Assembly: GCA_029268225.1 (NCBI GenBank)
Contig: JAJUGJ010000011.1
Coordinates: 1-64,000 of the forward strand
Reading direction: 5' to 3'
Length of the DNA: 64,000 bases
DNA from: Burkholderiales bacterium
Lineage (GTDB): Bacteria; Pseudomonadota; Gammaproteobacteria; Burkholderiales; Burkholderiaceae_C
In this document: one piece after another, positions 50,023 to 60,208 of the stretch
Numbering within the stretch: the stretch's first letter is position 1
Layout: every line of letters begins with the position of its first letter
The notes under the pieces: generated by a model
Told to the model about the DNA's origin: nothing
Database searches by the model: none
What the model saw: only the letters and a program-made list of their open reading frames with translations
Position numbers and translations under genes: made by a program

Positions 50023-51596
50023 GTGTGCCTGGTTCGCAGAAGGTGTGGCCATTGTGGGCCTCCTTGATCGGGGGGGCACTGCACGCGCTGTCTCTGTCGC
50101 CTTGGTGCGCTCAGATGGGGCACTTGGCGCCGCCGCTCTTGCAAACGCTGGCCCTGCTGATCCTCTTGGCAAGCTTGGCACGCCAGTCGGGTCCACGCGG
50201 GGCGGCGCTAGGGTGCTGGGTGTACGGCACGGTCTGGTTGCTCGGGGCGACTGGCTGGATGTTTGTCAGCCTGCACGATTTTGGGGGCTTGCCGGCCTGG
50301 ATGGCGGTGGTGGCCGTCGCATTGTTGTGTGCGGCCTTGTCGCTGTATCTGGCTTGGGCCGGTTGGGCATGGGGACGTTGGCGAACTGGCGTGATTGGGG
50401 TGGACGCTGGCTTGTTTGGCGCCCTGTGGCTGCTGGCCGAGTTGGCGCGGGCGCTGGTGTTCACGGGTTTTCCGTGGGGTGCGAGTGGTTATGGTCTCTT
50501 GGACACACCGTTGCGACACTTTGCGCCTTGGCTGGGCGTTTATGGAATGGGGTGGGTATGGGTCACCCTGTGCGCTTGGGTTCTGTGGTCTGCCAATGCC
50601 GCGCGAGAACGGCGGCTGAGTCGTTGGGCGCCTCTGGGCTTGGTTGTGGTGCTCACGACCGTCGGGGCATGGTGGAGCGGTGTCAGCTACACCCGCGAGG
50701 TCGGGCAGCCTCTGAGGGTGACTTTGCTGCAAGGTAATGTCCCGCAGGACGAGAAGTTCAGCCCTGAACGTCAGGTTGAGATGCTGGTGTGGCATGCCCG
50801 CCAATTGCTGGCAGCTCGCGGCGATCTGGTGGTGGCGCCTGAAACCGCCATCCCTTTGTTGCCGAGTCAGTTGCCTGAAGCGTATTGGTCACAGATCCAA
50901 TCTGCTTTCGAGCGTGATGGGCGACATGCCCTGATCGGTGTTCCCTTGGGTGATTTCACCGTGGGCTATACCAATTCCGTGGCGGGTTTGTCGTCGGACA
51001 CGGCTCGCTTGCCTGGGCAGATGTATCGCTATGACAAGCATCACCTCGTGCCGTTCGGTGAGTTCATTCCCACAGGATTCCGCTGGTTTGTGCGGATGAT
51101 GAACATTCCCCTCGGTGATTTTTCGCGTGGACCCTTGGCCGCGCCGTCGTTTGAGGTGAAGGGGCAGCGGGTGGCGCCCAATATTTGCTACGAAGATTTG
51201 TTTGGCGAGGAGATTGCCGCCCGGTTCGTGCAAGCCGATCGGGCGCCCACCATTTTGGCCAACGTGAGCAACCTCGCCTGGTTTGGTGAATCGGTTGCCA
51301 TCCATCAGCATTTGCAGATTGCCCGTTTGCGCTCGTTGGAGTTTCAGCTGCCCACCATTCGTGCCACGAACACTGGCGCCACGGTGGTGATCAATCACCA
51401 AGGCGAGGTGACAGCTGCTCTGGCGTCCAACATGCGCGGAAGTCTGCAAGCTGACGTGCAGGGCATGAGCGGCGTCACGCCTTATGCTTGGTGGGCCGGT
51501 CGCTGGGGGCTGTGGCCTCTGATTGGACTGGGCTTGCTGTGGGTTGGTGCGTCAGCAATCTGGGGCAAACGGCGGGCCGAGGGCGCAGGCATTTAA
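50019..51596 (+). CDS. lnt: Apolipoprotein N-acyltransferase
   Basis: 525 residues. About six to seven hydrophobic segments in residues 1-210 and one at the C-terminus (about 490-515) frame a nitrilase-type catalytic domain. The triad is Glu in VVAPETAIPLLP, Lys in YDKHHLVPFGEF and Cys in ICYEDLFGE. It adds the third acyl chain to bacterial lipoproteins, including BamD encoded at 61039, at the periplasmic face of the inner membrane. It is translationally coupled to corC. Confidence 0.95.
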   Translation: MSVPGSQKVWPLWASLIGGALHALSLSPWCAQMGHLAPPLLQTLALLILLASLARQSGPRGAALGCWVYGTVWLLGATGWMFVSLHDFGGLPAWMAVVAVALLCAALSLYLAWAGWAWGRWRTGVIGVDAGLFGALWLLAELARALVFTGFPWGASGYGLLDTPLRHFAPWLGVYGMGWVWVTLCAWVLWSANAARERRLSRWAPLGLVVVLTTVGAWWSGVSYTREVGQPLRVTLLQGNVPQDEKFSPERQVEMLVWHARQLLAARGDLVVAPETAIPLLPSQLPEAYWSQIQSAFERDGRHALIGVPLGDFTVGYTNSVAGLSSDTARLPGQMYRYDKHHLVPFGEFIPTGFRWFVRMMNIPLGDFSRGPLAAPSFEVKGQRVAPNICYEDLFGEEIAARFVQADRAPTILANVSNLAWFGESVAIHQHLQIARLRSLEFQLPTIRATNTGATVVINHQGEVTAALASNMRGSLQADVQGMSGVTPYAWWAGRWGLWPLIGLGLLWVGASAIWGKRRAEGAGI

Positions 51597-51713
51597 TAGA
51601 ATCGTGCTTTTGCGCTTTGTCTTTTCACAGGGCAGGGCGCGAGACCATACATCCATGACACCCCTGGTGACGCTGCGGTCCACGTGGCTCGGCGCACCCA
51701 ACAAGGCAACAAC

Positions 51714-52631
51714 ATGCTGACTTTCCAGCAATTGATTCTGCGTTTGCAAAGCTACTGGGACGCCCAGGGCTGCGCGCTGCTGCAACCCTACGACATGGAA
51801 GTGGGGGCAGGAACCAGTCACACCGCCACGTTCCTGCGTGCTCTGGGTCCTGAGCCCTGGAAGGCCGCCTATGTGCAGCCCAGCCGTCGTCCCAAGGATG
51901 GCCGTTACGGCGAGAACCCCAACCGTCTGCAGCACTACTATCAGTACCAGGTGGTGCTCAAGCCGGCGCCGGCCAACATTCTGGAGCTCTACTTGGGCTC
52001 GCTGGAGGCGCTGGGTTTTGATCTCAAGAAGAACGATATCCGCTTCGTGGAAGACGACTGGGAGAATCCCACTCTGGGCGCTTGGGGGCTGGGTTGGGAA
52101 GTGTGGCTCAACGGCATGGAAGTGACCCAGTTCACTTACTTCCAGCAGGTCGGCGGCATTGACTGCAAGCCTATCACCGGCGAGATCACGTATGGCCTGG
52201 AGCGTCTGGCCATGTATCTGCAAGGTGTCGAGAGCGTGTACGACCTGGTCTACGCGCCGGGCGTGAAGTATGGTGACGTGTTCCATCAGAACGAGGTTGA
52301 GCAGTCCACCTACAACTTCGAGCACAGCAACGTTGAGTTCCTGCTGGACGCCTTCACCAACTACGAAACCCAGGCCAAGTACCTGATGGAGCAGCAGTTG
52401 GCCTTGCCAGCCTATGAGCAGGTGCTCAAGGCGGCCCATACCTTCAACCTGCTGGATGCTCGTGGCGCCATCTCCGTGACCGAGCGCGCTGCCTACATCG
52501 GTCGCATCCGTAACCTGGCCCGCGCCGTGGCGGCCAGCTACCTCGACAGCCGCGCCCGCCTGGGCTTCCCGATGGCCCCCAAGGCCTGGGCTGACGAAGT
52601 CATTGAACAACTGAACAAGAAAGCAGCCTGA
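51714..52631 (+). CDS. glyQ: Glycyl-tRNA synthetase alpha subunit
   Basis: 305 residues from the ATG at 51714 ([20 protein letters not shown]). Class II aminoacyl-tRNA synthetase features are [28 protein letters not shown] and [19 protein letters not shown]. The C-terminal [13 protein letters not shown] is typical of the alpha chain. It forms the alpha2beta2 enzyme with GlyS, encoded two bases downstream. A longer reading from 51684 adds ten residues and is not conserved. Confidence 0.97.
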   Translation: MLTFQQLILRLQSYWDAQGCALLQPYDMEVGAGTSHTATFLRALGPEPWKAAYVQPSRRPKDGRYGENPNRLQHYYQYQVVLKPAPANILELYLGSLEALGFDLKKNDIRFVEDDWENPTLGAWGLGWEVWLNGMEVTQFTYFQQVGGIDCKPITGEITYGLERLAMYLQGVESVYDLVYAPGVKYGDVFHQNEVEQSTYNFEHSNVEFLLDAFTNYETQAKYLMEQQLALPAYEQVLKAAHTFNLLDARGAISVTERAAYIGRIRNLARAVAASYLDSRARLGFPMAPKAWADEVIEQLNKKAA

Positions 52632-52633
52632 GC

Positions 52634-54805
52634 ATGAGCACCGCCAACCTCCTGGTTGAACTGTTTGTAGAAGAGCTGCCCCCCAAAGCACTCAAGAAGT
52701 TGGGCGAGTCCTTCGCCACTGTTCTGGCAGATAGCCTCAAGGCACAGGGGCTGGCCCCTGCCGACGCCGTGGTGACGCCGTTTGCGTCGCCGCGCCGTTT
52801 GGCCGTGCATGTGAGCTCGGTGGCTGCGAAGGCCGCTGATCAGGCCGTCCAACAGAAATTGATGCCTGTGAGCGTGGCGCTGGACGCCAGCGGCCAGCCC
52901 GCTCCAGCCCTGCTCAAGAAACTGGCATCGATGGGCTTGGGCGCCGACGTGGTGCCGCAACTCAAGCGCGCTCCCGATGGCAAGGCCGAAGCCTTGTTCC
53001 TCGACAGTGTCAAGCCAGGCGCAGTGCTGGCCGAGGGGCTGCAAAAAGCGCTGGAGGATAGCCTGGCCAAGTTGCCCATCCCGAAGGTCATGACCTATCA
53101 ACTGGAGCAAGGTGAGGGCGCCGACTTCCAGCCGGGGTGGAGCAGCGTGAATTTTGTGCGTCCGGCCCACGGTCTGGTTGCGCTGCACGGCGAGCAAGAG
53201 GTGCCTGTCTCCGTGTTGGGCTTGAAGTCTGGCCGTGCCACCCAGGGGCATCGTTTTGAGGCCCGTGTCAGCCCAGTGATCCTGAAGACAGCCGACACCT
53301 ATGCCGAGCAACTGCAGCATGAAGGCGCCGTGATCGCCAGTTTTGCTGAGCGCCGTGCAGAGATCGTGCGTCAGTTGAATGCGGCAGCTGCCAAGGCTGG
53401 CAGTGGCCTGAGTCCCATTGAAGACGAGGCCCTGCTTGATGAGGTGACCGCTCTGGTTGAGCGCCCGAACGTGCTGACGGGTCGCTTTGAGGAGGCCTTC
53501 CTCGATGTGCCGCAAGAGTGCCTGATTCTGACGATGAAGGCCAACCAGAAGTATTTCCCGCTGCTGGATGCCTCTGGCAAGCTGACGAACCAGTTCCTGA
53601 TTGTCAGCAACATCAGCCCGGAAGATCCGAGCGCGGTGATCGGTGGCAACGAGCGCGTGGTCCGTCCGCGCCTGGCTGATGCCAAGTTCTTCTTTGACCA
53701 GGATCGCAAGAAGACCCTGGAATCCCGCTTGCCGGGCCTCAACAAGGTCGTCTACCACGGCAAGCTGGGTACCCAGGGCGAACGTGCCGAGCGCGTGCGC
53801 GCCATCGCCCACGCCATCGTCAGCCAGTTGCGCCTGGGTACGCTGCCTTACACGGTTGACGTCAAGGCCCACTTTGACGTGCTCGACAGCAAGGCCCAGC
53901 AGGCCGCGCTGCTGGCCAAGACCGATCTGCTGACGGACATGGTCGGCGAGTTCCCCGAGCTGCAGGGCATCATGGGCGGCTACTACGCTCGCCACGAAGG
54001 CCTGCGCGACGGTGTGGCCATCGCCATCGAAGACCACTACAAACCCCGCTTTGCCGGTGATGCGCTGCCACGCAACAACACGGGCACAGTCGTGGCCCTG
54101 GCCGACAAGCTCGAAACCCTGGTCGGCTTGTTCGGCATTGGTCAGTTGCCCACGGGCGACAAGGACCCGTTCGCGCTGCGCCGCCATGCGCTGGGCGTGA
54201 TCCGCATCCTGATCGAAAAGAACCTGCCGCTGGACTTGCCGGCCTTGGTTGAGGCCGTCTTGCCGGCCTTCGGTGAGTTGATCAGCAATCCCGCCGAGCA
54301 TCTGCTGGTGTTCTTCTCTGACCGTTTGGCCGTATCGCTGCGTGAGCAGGGCTACAGTGCCCAAGAGGTCGATGCCGTGCTGGCGCTGCAACCGGCCCGA
54401 CTGGGTGAGGTGCCACGTCGCCTGGCCGCCGTGCGTGCGTTCGCTGCTTTGCCTGAGGCCACAGCCCTTGCTGCAGCCAACAAGCGCGTCGGCAACATCC
54501 TCAAGAAGGCTGACACCCAGGTTGAGGCCAATGTGGACGAAGCGCTGCTGCAGGAAGCGGCCGAGCAGGCCCTTTACGCCGCGCTGAAAGCCGTGGCACC
54601 GCAGGCGCAGGCTGCGTTTGAGCAAGGTGACTACACCGCGTCTTTGCAGGCTTTGGCCGCGTTGCGGACACCGGTTGATGCGTTCTTCGATGGGGTCATG
54701 GTCAATGCCGAAGATGCGGCGTTGAAGGCCAACCGCTTGGGGCTGCTGGCCACCTTGCACCAGGCCATGAACCAGGTCGCAGACATCTCCAGACTGGCGG
54801 CTTGA
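52634..54805 (+). CDS. glyS: Glycyl-tRNA synthetase beta subunit
   Basis: 723 residues, slightly longer than E. coli GlyS (689). The N-terminus MSTANLLVELFVEELPPKALK is the family signature. KANQKYFPLLDASGKLTNQFLIVSNI and FFFDQDRKKTLESRL lie in the core, and HD-type residues appear in ARHEGLRDGVAIAIEDHY. The C-terminal region (about 580-720) has a DALR-like anticodon-binding fold with VDAFFDGVMVNAEDAALKANRL. It provides tRNA recognition for the tetrameric enzyme. It follows glyQ by two bases. Confidence 0.97.
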   Translation: MSTANLLVELFVEELPPKALKKLGESFATVLADSLKAQGLAPADAVVTPFASPRRLAVHVSSVAAKAADQAVQQKLMPVSVALDASGQPAPALLKKLASMGLGADVVPQLKRAPDGKAEALFLDSVKPGAVLAEGLQKALEDSLAKLPIPKVMTYQLEQGEGADFQPGWSSVNFVRPAHGLVALHGEQEVPVSVLGLKSGRATQGHRFEARVSPVILKTADTYAEQLQHEGAVIASFAERRAEIVRQLNAAAAKAGSGLSPIEDEALLDEVTALVERPNVLTGRFEEAFLDVPQECLILTMKANQKYFPLLDASGKLTNQFLIVSNISPEDPSAVIGGNERVVRPRLADAKFFFDQDRKKTLESRLPGLNKVVYHGKLGTQGERAERVRAIAHAIVSQLRLGTLPYTVDVKAHFDVLDSKAQQAALLAKTDLLTDMVGEFPELQGIMGGYYARHEGLRDGVAIAIEDHYKPRFAGDALPRNNTGTVVALADKLETLVGLFGIGQLPTGDKDPFALRRHALGVIRILIEKNLPLDLPALVEAVLPAFGELISNPAEHLLVFFSDRLAVSLREQGYSAQEVDAVLALQPARLGEVPRRLAAVRAFAALPEATALAAANKRVGNILKKADTQVEANVDEALLQEAAEQALYAALKAVAPQAQAAFEQGDYTASLQALAALRTPVDAFFDGVMVNAEDAALKANRLGLLATLHQAMNQVADISRLAA

Positions 54806-54842
54806 TCTGAGCGGACGCAGCCACCACCACCCCGGAGAGGCC

Positions 54843-55451
54843 ATGAAACTCGTCATCCTCGACCGCGACGGCACCATCAATCACGAACGGGAGGACTACA
54901 TCAAGTCGCCCGAAGAGTGGGTGCCGTTGCCCGGGGCGCTGGAGGCGATCGCTCGCCTCAACCACGCGGGGTGGCATGTGGTGGTGGCCACCAACCAGTC
55001 CGGGATTGGTCGCGGCTTGTTTGACATGGTGGCGCTCAACGCCATGCACGCCAAGATGAACCAGTTGCTCGCCAGAGTGGGCGGGCGTGTCGAGGCCGTG
55101 TTTTTCTGCCCGCATACCCCGGAAGACCATTGCACATGCCGCAAGCCCATGCCGGGGCTGTTTCAGATGATCGGGCAGCGCTTTGGACGCAGTCTGGACG
55201 GCGTGCCCATGGTTGGCGATCTCCCTCGTGATGTGCTGGCCGCGCAATCGGTGGGGTGTGAGCCCCACCTCGTGCGCACAGGGCAGGCGGCAACCATGCC
55301 CGAATCGGAGTTGCAGGCCTTGCGTCAGCAAGTTCCAGGTTTGACCATTCACCCGAACCTGTCCGCCTTTGCAGACTACCTGATCCTGCGTGAGCGCCGT
55401 GTTCAGGGCGAAGACAGCCCGGTGTCTACCCACACCGGAGAAATTCGTTGA
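54843..55451 (+). CDS. gmhB: D-glycero-beta-D-manno-heptose 1,7-bisphosphate 7-phosphatase
   Basis: 202 residues. The HAD motif I is LDRDGTINHE, motif II is ATNQSGIGRGL and motif III is RKPMPGLF. The zinc loop CPHTPEDHCTCRKP carries the C-x-H and C-x-C ligands of GmhB. It is a cytoplasmic step in making the heptose of the lipopolysaccharide core. It follows glyS and overlaps the YgjP gene (TTGA at 55448-55451). Confidence 0.95.
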   Translation: MKLVILDRDGTINHEREDYIKSPEEWVPLPGALEAIARLNHAGWHVVVATNQSGIGRGLFDMVALNAMHAKMNQLLARVGGRVEAVFFCPHTPEDHCTCRKPMPGLFQMIGQRFGRSLDGVPMVGDLPRDVLAAQSVGCEPHLVRTGQAATMPESELQALRQQVPGLTIHPNLSAFADYLILRERRVQGEDSPVSTHTGEIR

Positions 55452-56317
55452 CGCCTGATCACCCCGCTCAGTTGGGTTTGTGGGGAGATGCGCCTGTGCG
55501 TGAGGCGGCGCAAGACACCTCGGCGACCAGTCCCACGCATGAGCAACTGGCGATGGCGCATTTTCGCCATCCGCAAGCTGAGCGCGAGATCGTGCTCGGT
55601 AAAGCTGTGGTGGCCTACGCGGTACAGCGCGCGCGGCGGCGTAGCATCGGGATGGTCGTGGGGGTTGAGGGGCTCACGGTCCGGGCACCTCGCTGGGTGG
55701 CTTGGGCTGACATTGAAACGGCCTTGCGCGCCAAGGAGCGGTGGATCTGCAAGAAGCTGAGTGAGCAGCGTGAGCGAGCCCATCGCCAACAGGCCGCGCG
55801 CATTGAGTGGTGCGAAGGCGTATCTGTGCCATTCCTGGGTGAGTCGGTGGTGGTGGTGCTGGAGCCGGGCCTGAGAACGCCAATCCTGAGGGATGGACAT
55901 GCGACCCAGGCTGGCTTGCCCGGTGTTGCGCAACGTGCCTTGCACATCGGCTTACCCCATGCATCGCCGCCTGAGGCCATCCGTGATGCGGTGTTGGCCT
56001 GGATGCGTCAGCATGCGCGCAGCCACTTCAGTGCAAGGGTGCAACATTACGCAGAGCGCTTGCAGGTGCGTGTGACACGGATTGCCCTGTCCTCAGCACG
56101 GACACGCTGGGGAAGTGCCAGTGTCGATGGCTCCATCCGCTTGCATTGGCGCCTCATCCATTTCAGCCCGACCATCATCGATTACGTGGTGGCGCATGAG
56201 TTGGCGCATCTTCATGAAATGAACCACAGCCCGCGCTTCTGGGCGGTGGTCCGCTCCGTCATGCCGGAATACGAACACGCACGCGAACAGTTGCGACATG
56301 TCATCCTCCCCGAATAG
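55448..56317 (+). CDS. YgjP-like metallopeptidase-domain protein
   Basis: 289 residues with a TTG start at 55448, supported by a GGAGA ribosome binding site at about 55437-55441. The C-terminal domain carries HELAHLHEMNHSPRFW, with the H-E-x2-H motif, and LSSARTRWGSASVDGSIRLHWRLI, the usual YgjP/WLM pattern. Residues 1-60 are poorly conserved. It is probably a zinc-dependent protein of unknown substrate. In many relatives plsC lies between gmhB and this gene, but here they overlap directly. It converges on the MBL gene. Confidence 0.85.
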   Translation: MTPDHPAQLGLWGDAPVREAAQDTSATSPTHEQLAMAHFRHPQAEREIVLGKAVVAYAVQRARRRSIGMVVGVEGLTVRAPRWVAWADIETALRAKERWICKKLSEQRERAHRQQAARIEWCEGVSVPFLGESVVVVLEPGLRTPILRDGHATQAGLPGVAQRALHIGLPHASPPEAIRDAVLAWMRQHARSHFSARVQHYAERLQVRVTRIALSSARTRWGSASVDGSIRLHWRLIHFSPTIIDYVVAHELAHLHEMNHSPRFWAVVRSVMPEYEHAREQLRHVILPE

Positions 56318-56357
56318 CGCTTTCGCATGAGGATGACTGCCGTGCCGGTCGGGAGAG

Positions 56358-57434
56358 TCACACGGCTTCAAAGCGCCAGATGCCCTCGCTGTCTTGCCAG
56401 CGGCGCACCTGTCCCAGGTGCCAGAGGTGGTTGAGGTGTGCCACGGCCTCGCCCATTGCAAACGTGGTCTGGTGCAGATCCAGGCTGCGCTGGAACAGGA
56501 TGGGCAGCATGTCGGCTGCGGTGCACGGGGCCTGACGGCACGCTGTCATGACATCGTGCAGGCGATCGCGATGATGGTCTTCCAGTTGCCGGATGCGTGT
56601 GTGGATGCCCGTGAATGGCAAACCATGTGAAGGCAGAGCCAAGGTATCGGTCGGTAACGCCTTCATGCGCTCCAGTGATGACAGGAACAGGCCCAGGGCA
56701 TCTGCTTCCGGCTCCATGTCGGTCACGCTTACGTTGGTCGAAATGCGAGGCAGCAACATGTCTCCCGAAATCAGGATTCCGTCACGCTCGTTGTACAAAG
56801 ACATGTGCTCTGGAGCGTGGCCGTAGCCTGCGAGGCAAGTCCAGTTTCGCTCGCCGATCTGAACATGCATGCCATCCATCAAACGGCGATACGCATAGGG
56901 GACATCGGGGACCATCGAAGCATAGTAGCCCCCCCGCTCGCGAATCTTGGCCATGCCTTCCGGGTGCTGCAGCCCGTGACTCTGGAAGTAGTCGGCTGCA
57001 CGGTCCCCGCCGTAGCCGCTCGTTTCGCGACTGGCCAAGGTGGCGGCCAGGTGATCCGCAGCGCTCATCCACAGGCGAGCGGGTTCCTTGCCACTGAAGT
57101 GCTCAATCAGCCACTGCGCGTTGCCGACATGGTCCGGATGCATATGGGTCACCAACATGCGGCCGAGCGGCTTGCCGGCCAGTTCGCCCGTCCACACCGT
57201 GTGCCAGAGTGTCCGAATCGCCTCTGTGGCCACGCCGGCATCGATCACGGTCCATTTGGGGCATCCATCCAGCACGTCATCGAGTGCCCACAGGTTGATG
57301 TGGTTGAGCGCGAAGGGGAGGGGCATGCGTACCCAATGCACACCCGGTCGCAGCGTGAGCGTGTGACCTGGGTGTGGCAAGGTGTCGCCCCATGGGTAGT
57401 TCAGGGTGGGGTGATCTGTCGTGGTGGCGGCCAT
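56358..57434 (-). CDS. MBL-fold metallo-hydrolase
   Basis: 358 residues. The metal-binding motif is VTHMHPDHVGNAQW, and further metal ligands appear in GYGHAPEHMSL and ISGDMLLPRIS. A C-terminal helical region (about 265-358) with FAMGEAVAHLNHLWHLGQVRRW is typical of the LACTB2/BLACT-winged-helix branch. It is a cytoplasmic hydrolase whose substrate cannot be predicted. It is divergent from the carbonic anhydrase gene with a 123-bp gap. Confidence 0.87.
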   Translation of the reverse strand: MAATTTDHPTLNYPWGDTLPHPGHTLTLRPGVHWVRMPLPFALNHINLWALDDVLDGCPKWTVIDAGVATEAIRTLWHTVWTGELAGKPLGRMLVTHMHPDHVGNAQWLIEHFSGKEPARLWMSAADHLAATLASRETSGYGGDRAADYFQSHGLQHPEGMAKIRERGGYYASMVPDVPYAYRRLMDGMHVQIGERNWTCLAGYGHAPEHMSLYNERDGILISGDMLLPRISTNVSVTDMEPEADALGLFLSSLERMKALPTDTLALPSHGLPFTGIHTRIRQLEDHHRDRLHDVMTACRQAPCTAADMLPILFQRSLDLHQTTFAMGEAVAHLNHLWHLGQVRRWQDSEGIWRFEAV

Positions 57435-57557
57435 GTTGGAGATCTGTCGTTCAGCGGGGCAGAGAAATGAATTGTGACGTCATTGCGCCTGATCGATGTC
57501 CGATAAATGGATTGGGGTGGGGTGCAATCCGTGGCTCAGGGTGTCTACACTCTGGGT

Positions 57558-58238
57558 ATGAATCTTGATCATCTGTTTGAAAGCAACCGCGCGTGGGCGC
57601 GGGACGTAGAGCGTCGCACCCCTGGTTTTTTCTCGCGACTTCAGCAGCAGCAGTCCCCAGAGTACCTGTGGATTGGCTGCAGTGACAGTCGTGTGCCTGC
57701 CAACGAAATCTGTGGCGTGCTACCCGGTGAAATGTTCGTCCATCGCAACGTGGCGAACGTGGTGGCGCACTCCGATCTCAACTGTCTGTCGGTGATGGAG
57801 TTCGCCATCGACATGCTCAAGGTCAAGCACATCATGGTGGTGGGTCACTATGGTTGTGGTGGGGTACGCGCCGCCATGGATGATCTGCGTATCGGCATCG
57901 TGGACAACTGGATCCGTCACGTCAAGGATGTGCGCAACAGCCACTTGGACTGGTTGAACACCGTGCCCGAGGGCTCCATGCGCTACGACGCCCTGTGTGA
58001 ACTCAATGTGCTGCAGCAGAGCTTCAATGTATGTCAGACCACAATGGTTCAAGACGCTTGGGCTCGCGGTCAGGAAATCGTCGTACACGGCTGGGTCTAT
58101 GGGATTCAGAATGGTCTCATCAATGACCTGCGCATGTCGGTCAAGAGCAGCGATGACGTTGTGCCCGCCTATGAGAAGGCTGTGGCCCAATTGCGTGATC
58201 GTTACGCCGCATTGGCGGCATCTTTGTCTTCCCAGTGA
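57558..58238 (+). CDS. Beta-class carbonic anhydrase
   Basis: 226 residues from the ATG at 57558 ([19 protein letters not shown]). The zinc ligands are Cys and Asp in [11 protein letters not shown] and His and Cys in [19 protein letters not shown] is also conserved. It interconverts CO2 and bicarbonate in the cytoplasm and supplies bicarbonate for carboxylations. It lies eight bases upstream of aceK, so both are likely expressed together. The reading from 57507 adds 17 unconserved residues. Confidence 0.94.
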   Translation: MNLDHLFESNRAWARDVERRTPGFFSRLQQQQSPEYLWIGCSDSRVPANEICGVLPGEMFVHRNVANVVAHSDLNCLSVMEFAIDMLKVKHIMVVGHYGCGGVRAAMDDLRIGIVDNWIRHVKDVRNSHLDWLNTVPEGSMRYDALCELNVLQQSFNVCQTTMVQDAWARGQEIVVHGWVYGIQNGLINDLRMSVKSSDDVVPAYEKAVAQLRDRYAALAASLSSQ

Positions 58239-58246
58239 GGTTGTCA

Positions 58247-60160
58247 ATGGACCGCAGCGCCATGTTTCCGCAACAGCTGACCGATCCGCGCGTGTTCGAG
58301 ATTGCGCGGGCCTTGCTGGATGGATTTGATCGTCACTACAAGATCTTCAGTGAAACCAGCGCGCAGTCCAAGCGACGATTCGAAGAGGCCGATTGGCACG
58401 GTCAGCAGACTGCCCAGCGCGTCCGCATCGAGTTCTACGACCTGCGGGTGAAGGAAGCGGTCGAGCGGCTGGAGAATGATTTTGGAGCGAGCACCCTGCC
58501 GATGGAGGTGTGGCACCAGATCAAGCTCTTCTACATCGGCTTGCTCACCGGTCACCGTCAGCCTGAGTTGGCAGAGACTTTTTTCAACTCGGTCACCATC
58601 AAGATTCTCGACCGCCAGTACTACCGCAACGACTTCATCTTTGTGCGTCCTGCGGTCTCCACCGAGTACATCGATGATGACGAGGCGGATGGTTACGGTA
58701 CCTTCCGGGCTTACTACCCAACACGTGAGAACCTGCTCGGCACGCTCAAGCAGATTGTCCTGAATTACGAACTGCGTGTGCCCTTCGACGATCTTGATCG
58801 TGACGTCAGGCTTGTTTATGAGTCACTGATCGAGCAGATCGGTCATGTTCGTCTGCGCACGAACTTCCAGATTCAGGTGCTGTCATCGCTGTTTTATCGC
58901 AACAAGGGTGCCTACATCGTGGGCAAGATGGTCAACGGCTTCCGCAGCCTGCCTTTTGCCATTCCCATTCTCCACAACTCCAAGAACCGGCTCTACATTG
59001 ATGCAGCCCTCTTCGGGGAGGATGACCTGCTGGCCTTGTTCAGCTTTGCGCGTGCCTACTTCATGGTGCACATGCCGGTGCCATCGGCTTATGTCCAGTT
59101 CTTGCGCTCGTTGATGCCACGCAAGCCTCGCGCCGAGTTGTACAACGCCATTGGGCTGCAGAAGCACGGCAAGAACCTTTTTTACCGAGACTTCCTCTTC
59201 CACTTGCGTCACTCAGGCGACAAGTTCCGTATCGCGCCCGGCATCAAGGGCATGGTGATGCTGGTGTTTGATCTGCCGTCCTACCCCTTTGTCTTCAAGG
59301 TCATCAAGGACTACTTTCCGCCGCAGAAGGAGATCACGCGCGAAGGCATCATGGGCAAGTATCAGCTCGTGAAGCAGCACGATCGGGTTGGGCGCATGGC
59401 GGACTCGCTGGAGTTCACCAACGTGGCTTTTCCTCGGCACCGTTTTGACGATGAGTTGATCGAAGAACTGAAGAAATTTGCCCCCAGCGTGATGGAGGAG
59501 GAAGAAGACGGTCAAGTGTTGATCGTCAAGCATCTCTACATCGAGCGACGCATGATTCCGCTCAACATCTACATTCAGGAGGCTGAGGGGGAGTCACTGG
59601 AGCACGCAGTCATCGAGTATGGCAACGCGCTCAAAGACCTTGTGGCTGCCAACATCTTCCCCGGCGACATGCTGTGGAAAAACTTCGGCGTGACGCGCAA
59701 CGGCAAAGTCGTGTTCTACGACTACGACGAAATCGAATACGTCACCGACTGCAACTTCCGCAAGGTGCCCACACCTCGCAACGAAGAGGAAGAGATGTCT
59801 GGTGAGATTTGGTATTCGGTGGGGCCGCGCGACGTGTTCCCCGAGACCTTCGGCCCATTCTTGTTGGGCGACCCACGCGTGCGCGAGATTTTCATGCGCC
59901 ACCACGCTGATCTGCTGGAACCCGAGTTCTGGCAGCAACACCAGCAGCGTATCCGCGAAGGGTACGTCCACGACGTGTTCCCGTATGACCGGGCACGCCG
60001 CTTTATCCACAAGATTCAGGACCAGCAGGCACTCAAGGAGCCTTCGGACGAGGTTGCGCCCGTGGAGGAGCCGGTGGACGTGCCCCCCTTGGGGAGCGCC
60101 GTTCACGACCAGGGGACTTTGTCGGGCTTCCAGTCAGGCGGCACGAGCAGCGCCGACTGA
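58247..60160 (+). CDS. aceK: Isocitrate dehydrogenase kinase/phosphatase
   Basis: 637 residues from the ATG at 58247, with AGTGAGG ribosome binding site upstream; a GTG at 58235 would overlap the carbonic anhydrase stop. The N-terminal regulatory part is [18 protein letters not shown]. The kinase part has [26 protein letters not shown] and [23 protein letters not shown], the ATP-binding and catalytic elements. The bifunctional enzyme controls isocitrate dehydrogenase, directing carbon to the glyoxylate bypass. The C-terminal 45 residues are unconserved and acidic. No aceA or aceB gene is present in the window. Confidence 0.95.
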   Translation: MDRSAMFPQQLTDPRVFEIARALLDGFDRHYKIFSETSAQSKRRFEEADWHGQQTAQRVRIEFYDLRVKEAVERLENDFGASTLPMEVWHQIKLFYIGLLTGHRQPELAETFFNSVTIKILDRQYYRNDFIFVRPAVSTEYIDDDEADGYGTFRAYYPTRENLLGTLKQIVLNYELRVPFDDLDRDVRLVYESLIEQIGHVRLRTNFQIQVLSSLFYRNKGAYIVGKMVNGFRSLPFAIPILHNSKNRLYIDAALFGEDDLLALFSFARAYFMVHMPVPSAYVQFLRSLMPRKPRAELYNAIGLQKHGKNLFYRDFLFHLRHSGDKFRIAPGIKGMVMLVFDLPSYPFVFKVIKDYFPPQKEITREGIMGKYQLVKQHDRVGRMADSLEFTNVAFPRHRFDDELIEELKKFAPSVMEEEEDGQVLIVKHLYIERRMIPLNIYIQEAEGESLEHAVIEYGNALKDLVAANIFPGDMLWKNFGVTRNGKVVFYDYDEIEYVTDCNFRKVPTPRNEEEEMSGEIWYSVGPRDVFPETFGPFLLGDPRVREIFMRHHADLLEPEFWQQHQQRIREGYVHDVFPYDRARRFIHKIQDQQALKEPSDEVAPVEEPVDVPPLGSAVHDQGTLSGFQSGGTSSAD

Positions 60161-60165
60161 GCCCG

Positions 60166-60193
60166 CCTCGTTGGCACGAGTGTGTCAACGAGG
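60166..60193. terminator. Hairpin between convergent aceK and bamD
   Basis: CCTCGTTG (60166-60173) and CAACGAGG (60186-60193) are perfect complements with a 12-base loop. It lies between the convergent stops and lacks a T-run on either strand. It may be a bidirectional, perhaps Rho-assisted, terminator. Confidence 0.45.
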
Positions 60194-60208
60194 TCAGGGA
60201 AGGTCAGG

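Noticed and set aside
52538..54880. A 780-residue minus-strand frame across glyS
   Set aside because: Antisense shadow of glyS, with no start signal or domain and a run of Gln/Leu/His.
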